DNA of 64,000 nt. Source: Pisolithus tinctorius (taxonomy: Eukaryota; Basidiomycota; Agaricomycetes; Boletales; Pisolithaceae). Made by a program: the position numbers and the translations under genes. The notes under the pieces are model-generated. The model did no database searches and had not been told where the DNA came from. It saw only the letters and a program-made list of their open reading frames with translations. The first letter of the stretch is position 1, and every line of letters starts with the position of its first letter. Where the stretch lies: NCBI GenBank assembly GCA_024663395.1, contig JANFAH010000003.1:434001-498000 (forward strand). The letters run 5' to 3'. Below are positions 58,565 to 64,000 of this stretch, one piece after another.

Positions 58565-59426
58565 CTTGCAAAGTCTGATGCCAGTCTCGATGACGCGCTA
58601 CCGTCGAAGGGAACTTCCAGGGCGTCTGTTTGTCGGTGTTTGGTCAACACAATAAACACTACATAATAATAAAAATAAAAACTACACGCATGACAACGCA
58701 CCAGCAGCCCCGTCGTGAGGTGAGAAGGGGCTGGGTCGAGGATCGTCGGGCCCACACTCCGTCGCGGTGCACGCAGCAGAGAAAAAGAAGGACAGCGTGT
58801 TAGAACGGAAAGGGCATTGTCAACGGTGGCAAACGGGGTTTGCAACGAGGCCATATTGTGTGACAAGTTGTACCCAATCCCGAGGGCATAATGAATAATG
58901 GAACACAGCTTGGTATTCCCCGATCTGCCGTCGATGATCTCGAACTACTTTTCGGGCGTACGACCCCCATCACCACCATCAATAGTGTATTATCAGCTTT
59001 CGACGGGTGGCACTCGGGATGGTAGTGGGACCACCTTGAACGCGTTATCAGAAGAGGATGTCCGCGTAGACGAGGACGATGGACAGAGCCGCTGAAGTTA
59101 AATGTTAAATTCGCTGTCGTAACAAGGAACCCAGCCTCTCATAGATGCCGTCCACGTTGTGGGTATGTATGGATATTCAGTGCATCTGGACAAATTCGAT
59201 CTGGCTGCTGCTGGGGTGACAGACACAGGAACGGCCAGTTGCCAGTAGTCGTCCGATGATGTCGATTTTAACAGTTCCACGAGTTTGATCTCGCTGTCGG
59301 TGGTGCCAAGCTGCTGCTGCTGCTGGCGTGTCCCCTCCCCCCCGGTCTGATACATATATATACAATAGCCCAGCACCCTCCTCGTCCATCCCGTCGTCGA
59401 TTAACTAGTGTATCCATCCTACAGAG
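58565..59426. promoter_or_regulatory. Shared intergenic region of divergent Rsc1/2-type and C2H2 genes
   Basis: 862 bp between two divergent start codons. It holds a TATA-like run (ATACATATATATACAA, about 59350-59365) roughly 65 bp before the zinc-finger ATG. A CTG/CAG run (about 59310-59325) lies nearby. I recognise no specific factor sites. Confidence 0.4.
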
Positions 59427-61098
59427 ATGCAGCCCATCCAGTTGCCTGCCCTCCGGCCATCGCAGGTCTATCAGGGCTCTCCCCTCCACAGTGGCTCGAT
59501 GCCACGCTTCATGGGCAACTCGTCCCCCCCCAGCTACTCCAGTTTCGATACCCCCTCTGGCACTACCAGTTGTACCAGCTACCTTCCGGCCTGTAACTAC
59601 AGCAATAACACTACCAGCGCTCGGAGGGCCACCATTAATAGCGGACCGTCTTCATCGACATCTTCCATCATCGCCACTCCGCCAGCGCTCCGTTCAATAA
59701 CCACGGGAACACCTATTTCCGTCACGGACATCCCCCCCTCCTTGTCCAGTTTCAAAACCATCACCGGCGGCTCCAGCATCCACGCGCCACCGCCATGTGA
59801 ATGGACCTGCGACACTACTGCCATTCCCTTCTTATCTGGGCTGCACTACGACTACTATCCACTCGCCGATAAAAGCGCAAGCGGTTCTACCGCGTCTTCC
59901 CCTTCATTGCCGACTCTCCCGTCCACTTCATTCTGTCCCGATCTGTTTGACCCGTCGTCCACCATGTCGTACCCCCAATTAAACTCGGGAGCGTCGACAT
60001 CCTTTCCTGGCATGATGACCCTGTCAGGATCATCCCAATTCGCACCAGCGGACATCACGCAATCACTTCGAAGCGCCCGCAGTGCTAATCCTTCTCCCCG
60101 TGAAATAATGACGAGGACGACCCCGGCGACGACCGCAAGCATCACCACACGGGCCTCAAAGTCTGAAAGCCAGTCGCGTGCTCGCGAGAAAAGACACGGT
60201 TGTTGGATGTGTGAAAAGTCATTCGATAGACCATCTACCCTCAGAAAGGTCAATATCCTTTTTCTCTCATTTTCTCGTCCCTATTATGAGGCGTTCATGA
60301 ACTCGTGACTTACGGCCGCTTCCAGCACCTTCTCGTTCATACAGGTGTAAAAGGTGTGTACCGCCGGTCTTGCTGCTTTTCATTTGTATCGCTTTTCACA
60401 TACACGTTGCACTCATTTTTTTCCGCTAAAATACAGCATTTGTCTGCGAGACATGTGGCCGTCGCTTTGGCGTGGCATCTAATCTCAATCGTCACATCAA
60501 ACGATGCGTGCTTAAACCCGTCAATCTTGCCAACAGAGCCAGTCAGTCCAACGTCGTTGACCGCCACCCGTCATCCAACGGAGGATCTTCCGTCGAGTCG
60601 CCTTCCACTTCCGCGGGTGGCACAAATGTCCCAGAATCGTCGACCTCCCCTGCCCCTTTGCAACAATCTATCAAACGCGCCCGCGTCCTCGAGCCCGAGG
60701 CTCCCGAGGCATCCGAGGCATCTACTCACTCATCTACACCCTCCTCGTCTGCCGCAGGCACTGCCCCCCCAAAACCCCCTACCAAACGTCGTCGACGAGC
60801 GCCTTCTCCGTCCCTATGGGTCCCTCAGTCCCTTGCCCGATACAATATCCTTCCAATCGATTATCCACCAACCTCTGTTCCTCTACCTCCTGTGAGCCCT
60901 GCTAGAGACCCACTATCCAACGACTGGATCGAGGAGCGCAACTCATGGGACGAAGATGTTGCGGCTGCGCCATATCATCCTTGCGGGTGGAAGGGTGTGC
61001 TTCCCGGTCCTGGATTTGTGAGTGGAGTCAAGGATAGCAGCGATGGTGGGCTCGTCAACAACGGTGCCTATGTCATGGGGAGGCTCGTGATGGTCTGA
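59427..61098 (+). CDS. Two-finger C2H2-type transcription regulator
   Basis: Exons 59427-60248, 60326-60353 and 60437-61098 give 503 residues. A long Ser/Thr/Pro-rich N-terminal part leads to the DNA-binding region at about residues 265-320. Finger 1 is CWMCEKSFDRPSTLRKHLLVH (CX2CX12HX3H), split by an intron after LRK. The linker is TGVKAF, a variant of TGEKPF. Finger 2 is CETCGRRFGVASNLNRHIKR plus Cys, spaced CX2CX12HX3C, so it is a C2HC finger as often seen as the last finger in fungal proteins. The C-terminal part is Pro/Ser-rich with basic patches (KRRRRAPSP) and ends GAYVMGRLVMV. Target genes are unknown. The exon sum is a whole number of codons. Confidence 0.85.
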
Positions 61099-63795
61099 TG
61101 ATTACATCCGACGGCAGCGACAACGCGATTTGGCGAAGTAGCGCCGATCGGATGGTGTTTAAACCCACGTTGTGATTCTTGTTCGTGAGCTTGTGGAGAC
61201 ACTACCCGGCCCTTTTTTCATTCTTGCTGGGCCTTCTGCAGTGTTCTTCTCCGGCGTCGCGGCAGGGCCTCCGCAAGTTCTTGTTTGTCTTGGTATTTCA
61301 TACCTGTTCCCTTCGTTCTTCCCGTGACGAGTCGTCAGCTCAACAAGGACCGCGAGGGGGCGTTCCGATCCGAATCGTATTACACATATTATAATTGGTT
61401 TCGCATCGTAGTCTTTCGTCTTCTTCTTGGACACGCACTTTTTCTTCGGTCGGTTCATACACTACATACGACCCACGCATCCACGTCTCTCTCTGCATAC
61501 CTTACAGACTCAGTCGACTCGCACAGGACGTGTGATAGGGCCCATCCCTTATCCCGCGTGGTTTATTATAGACTCGCATTGGTGACAGATATACACGATA
61601 GCACACCCGCCAGCATGTACACTAATTATGTACCGGTTAGCACAACCTGTAGTATTCTTTTGCATCTCTCCGGAGGTACTACCTTTATACTATTTTCTGA
61701 CTAGTCGTTCCGTGTTTTGGGACTGTCCTAGCAAATAAGTAATATTGCGCTGTTTCTTTCTTTTGTGGGTATGCTGTGTCTTCGTGCGGAGGGAGAGGGA
61801 AAGAACAGCGGAGCGGAGGAGAAGATACTTCGATCGATCCGATCCGGTGCGGGATTTGCCGTTATACGCTGCCGTCACAGACTTGGAGACCGATGCAGAG
61901 GCAGCTTTCCACCCTGCAGGAGAGCGCCTGTCTCGAGTGAGTCTTTCTTAACTGTAACTTCACAGCAGGCCCCAGGATCACCCGTGTGATGACATCACTC
62001 GCACGACACAGAATAGTCAGTTAAGGTGCCATCGAGGAGTTCCATGCATTCCACCGCCCTTCGATCGCTTTGTGTACATATTATACGTACTCCCACGTTA
62101 GCTCCTCTACCTCGGGTTCCTTGTCTCCGTCGCTGTGTATCGTAACTAGTCATTACGGAGAACGTGTTTTCGTACTTTGAGAATGGCTGAGCATCGGACA
62201 AGTAACGGTGCGGCCCTTGCCGTATTAGCGTGAGATACCATGGGCGCGCGATGCAGAGTCCTATCTTGTGTTTTGTACACTTATTTTTAGTAGTAAGAAC
62301 CCCATCCGGCCTAAAAATTAGCAAGTTTATATGTGGTTAGGACACAAAATTGAACAAGGATAGTCGTGTTGTTCGATCGAGGCAATACGCAGCTTCTTTA
62401 AAGGGGGAGGAAAGCTTGTCCTATTCAGCGTGGTTCAAATCAGAAGTGACCGGAACACCGACACCTGAAGGCCATCTTCACTGCTGAACTTGGACTATGC
62501 GGGCTTTGAATCAGTGCTGAGCATCTCCATCCCGAAGTTCGATCGCCAGTGGCACTGAGAGTAATTCCTCACCAGTCACCTGTTACCAGATGTGTGGCAG
62601 CTGAGTGCGCCGGCTGCACCCAAGCCAACAGTCAAATGTGACAACTTCGCAAAAATTATCTGGTATCCCGTGAAGTCGCACTGGGGAGTCGGAAAGCCGT
62701 CATGCCCAATTGTCCCTGTTGGTTCCGAGGTCCATTAAGAACCCCGCCTCCGGGATTCTTAAGAAGGCTTCTGAAGGTGTTATCGCATGAAATTATACCC
62801 GAAACTTTGAGGCTTGAGCATGGGGATTCGGAAGGACTGGCTTTACGTGAATCGAATGCTTATCCACTGGCACTGAACATTCTCTATTAGGTTCGCGCCT
62901 ATCACGAAGGAAGAAGTGGTAACGGCTCCTCGTCTGTTCTTACTCGTCAGCGCCTTTTTTTGTGTGTTGTAGAGTGCAATTACTTAATCTAATCTTCCGC
63001 TGTAAAATTTACGTGCAGGTGCTTCATCCGGAGGCAGAACTGCCAGAGGATGTAGACAGTCACTAGGCGCTTCGGTCACTAAATGTTACGAGGAAGTGTA
63101 TGATCCCCTATAGCGCTCCGCAGTATGATCGAGTACCGCGAGCGGCGTGCGTACAAATTTCAGCACATTTTACGGCATCAGTGCGAACGCGCCATCGTAT
63201 GCGTATCGACGTGTAGCTTGAACAGAGGTTTACAGGACACGGAGCCGGGATGATATTGCAGAGTCACGAGCTCCAGATGATGATCATCGATCGATCATCC
63301 ATGCAAGATGACGGCGCAGAAGCATGCCATCCACCCTATGCTGAACTCATGTTGTGACACATTGACATCAGTGCTCCTATCGGACTAGTTGGACAGAATG
63401 TGCGCGCTCGCCAACCTTGGGTCCCAAACTCGTCCAGTCCTGTTGAGATCTATCAGGCTACGCCACCCAGAATGTGTCCATCTGAAAGTCAAGGTTAAGT
63501 GTCCCCAAACAGCTTTTGGTTAATAGCGCGATACACAAGGAGACTAGTGTATAGTCACATCCTACGTCGATACGTTTGTCCATAAGTTTTGGATAACAGT
63601 TTTGTATGGAACACACGAATATTGCAGCCATCTATCATTCAGTCCTGGTACACATGATGGTTTTCAAAGTTCTCTCGGGAGCGTTTTCCCTCACTTCAGC
63701 TTGTTCAATATCGAGGATCCCTCTGTGGAAAGGTTGTTGAGTGTTACAGATTATTACCATAGTTTTAGATTCAAACACAAATGAAGAATACTCAC
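61099..63795. other. No gene recognised
   Basis: Several frames of 60-140 codons occur on both strands, but none has a motif, sensible composition or splice partners. The first few hundred bases are probably the 3' UTR of the zinc-finger gene. I see no repeats or RNA genes. Confidence 0.5.
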
Positions 63796-64000
63796 TGTTC
63801 GCTATTGTTTTCACCCCTCTTTCAACTTGGGCTCTCGCATCCCTGCCTGCGACGTTCTCAACGACGCTCAGAGCTCTCCCTGCAAGAGTCCCTCCTCTTG
63901 TATTTCCGTCGTTCTGACCGTTCGGGTTGTAGTTGTAGTTGCCATACGTGGTGCCGCCATAGGAAGAGTCCTGCGCATAAGGCGCATAGTACCCCGACGA
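63796..64000 (-). CDS. Partial exon of a Tyr/Gly/Asn-rich protein, runs off the window
   Basis: A minus-strand frame open from 64000 to 63796 reads SSGYYAPYAQDSSYGG, YGNYNYNPNGQN, then AGRALSVVENVAGRDARAQV and ERGVKTIANS. It ends exactly at a good donor (GTGAGTATTC, intron from 63795 downward). Low-complexity Tyr/Gly/Asn followed by a helix suggests a real internal or 5' exon. The rest lies outside the window. Family not recognised. Confidence 0.45.

Noticed and set aside
61179..62324. Frames of 70-139 codons after the zinc-finger gene
   Set aside because: No motif, no sensible composition, and they overlap on both strands; probably UTR and intergenic sequence.
1..64000. tRNA, rRNA or riboswitch genes
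   Set aside because: I read for cloverleaf-like and rRNA-like sequence and found none I could support; a tRNAscan or Rfam search would be needed to exclude weak cases.

Overview
The window looks like nuclear DNA of a basidiomycete fungus, most likely a mushroom-forming agaricomycete. The evidence is the many 45-70 bp GT-AG introns, KDZ and PIF/Harbinger transposons, Ty3/gypsy elements of two lineages, and host proteins (Rsc1/2-type bromo-BAH protein, Cys-rich single-pass membrane proteins) with typical basidiomycete features. No rRNA, tRNA or CRISPR was seen.

Left part, 1-9745: decayed repeat DNA. A KDZ-type transposase lies on the minus strand (about 0.7-3.5 kb). Next to it are a plus-strand gene with a viroplasmin/RNase H1-N-like domain (3.6-4.5 kb), an unrecognised minus-strand fragment (5.1-5.8 kb), a member of a repeated agaricomycete hypothetical family (6.65-8.52 kb) and a tandem array of 207-233 bp units (8.8-9.7 kb).

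Middle part, 9746-33477: one nested transposon stack. The outer shell is a PIF/Harbinger element with matching terminal inverted repeats and a TTA target duplication. It carries a DDE transposase and, convergent to it, a Myb/SANT-like protein. Gypsy element 1 (9787-21766) sits 38 bp inside its left end. Gypsy element 2, a chromodomain-bearing chromovirus (22256-30714), sits at the donor site of the first transposase intron. Element 1 holds two solo LTRs of other families, and the 5' LTR of element 2 holds a 344 bp insertion. Nearly every premature stop is TGA where CGA is the likely ancestor. The TIR mismatch, many LTR differences and two catalytic Glu-to-Lys changes also fit CpG decay, so the stack looks like methylated, ageing DNA. 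Both gypsy elements carry an extra gene on the opposite strand between pol and the 3' LTR. Both extra genes encode a six-cysteine motif with Zn2Cys6-like spacing; this is the most unusual feature of the window.

Right part, 33478-64000: mainly single-copy host genes. In order: a short-chain dehydrogenase (+), a ChaC-type gamma-glutamylcyclotransferase with 13 exons including a predicted 6-nt exon (+), a CNNM/Mam3-type membrane protein (-), tRNA uracil-5-methyltransferase Trm2 (+), three tandem copies of a Cys-rich single-pass membrane protein gene (-; middle copy frameshifted), a related gene in the opposite orientation (+), the GTPase Gpn2 (-) with a decayed partial copy nearby, an Rsc1/Rsc2-type bromo-BAH chromatin-remodeller subunit (-), and a two-finger C2H2 regulator (+) divergent from it. 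The last 2.9 kb has no clear gene except a partial Tyr/Gly/Asn-rich exon running off the end.

Exon models come from reading splice sites by eye and from remembered family features. Models whose exon lengths summed to a whole number of codons (ChaC, Trm2, Gpn2, dehydrogenase, C2H2 protein) are firmer than the others.
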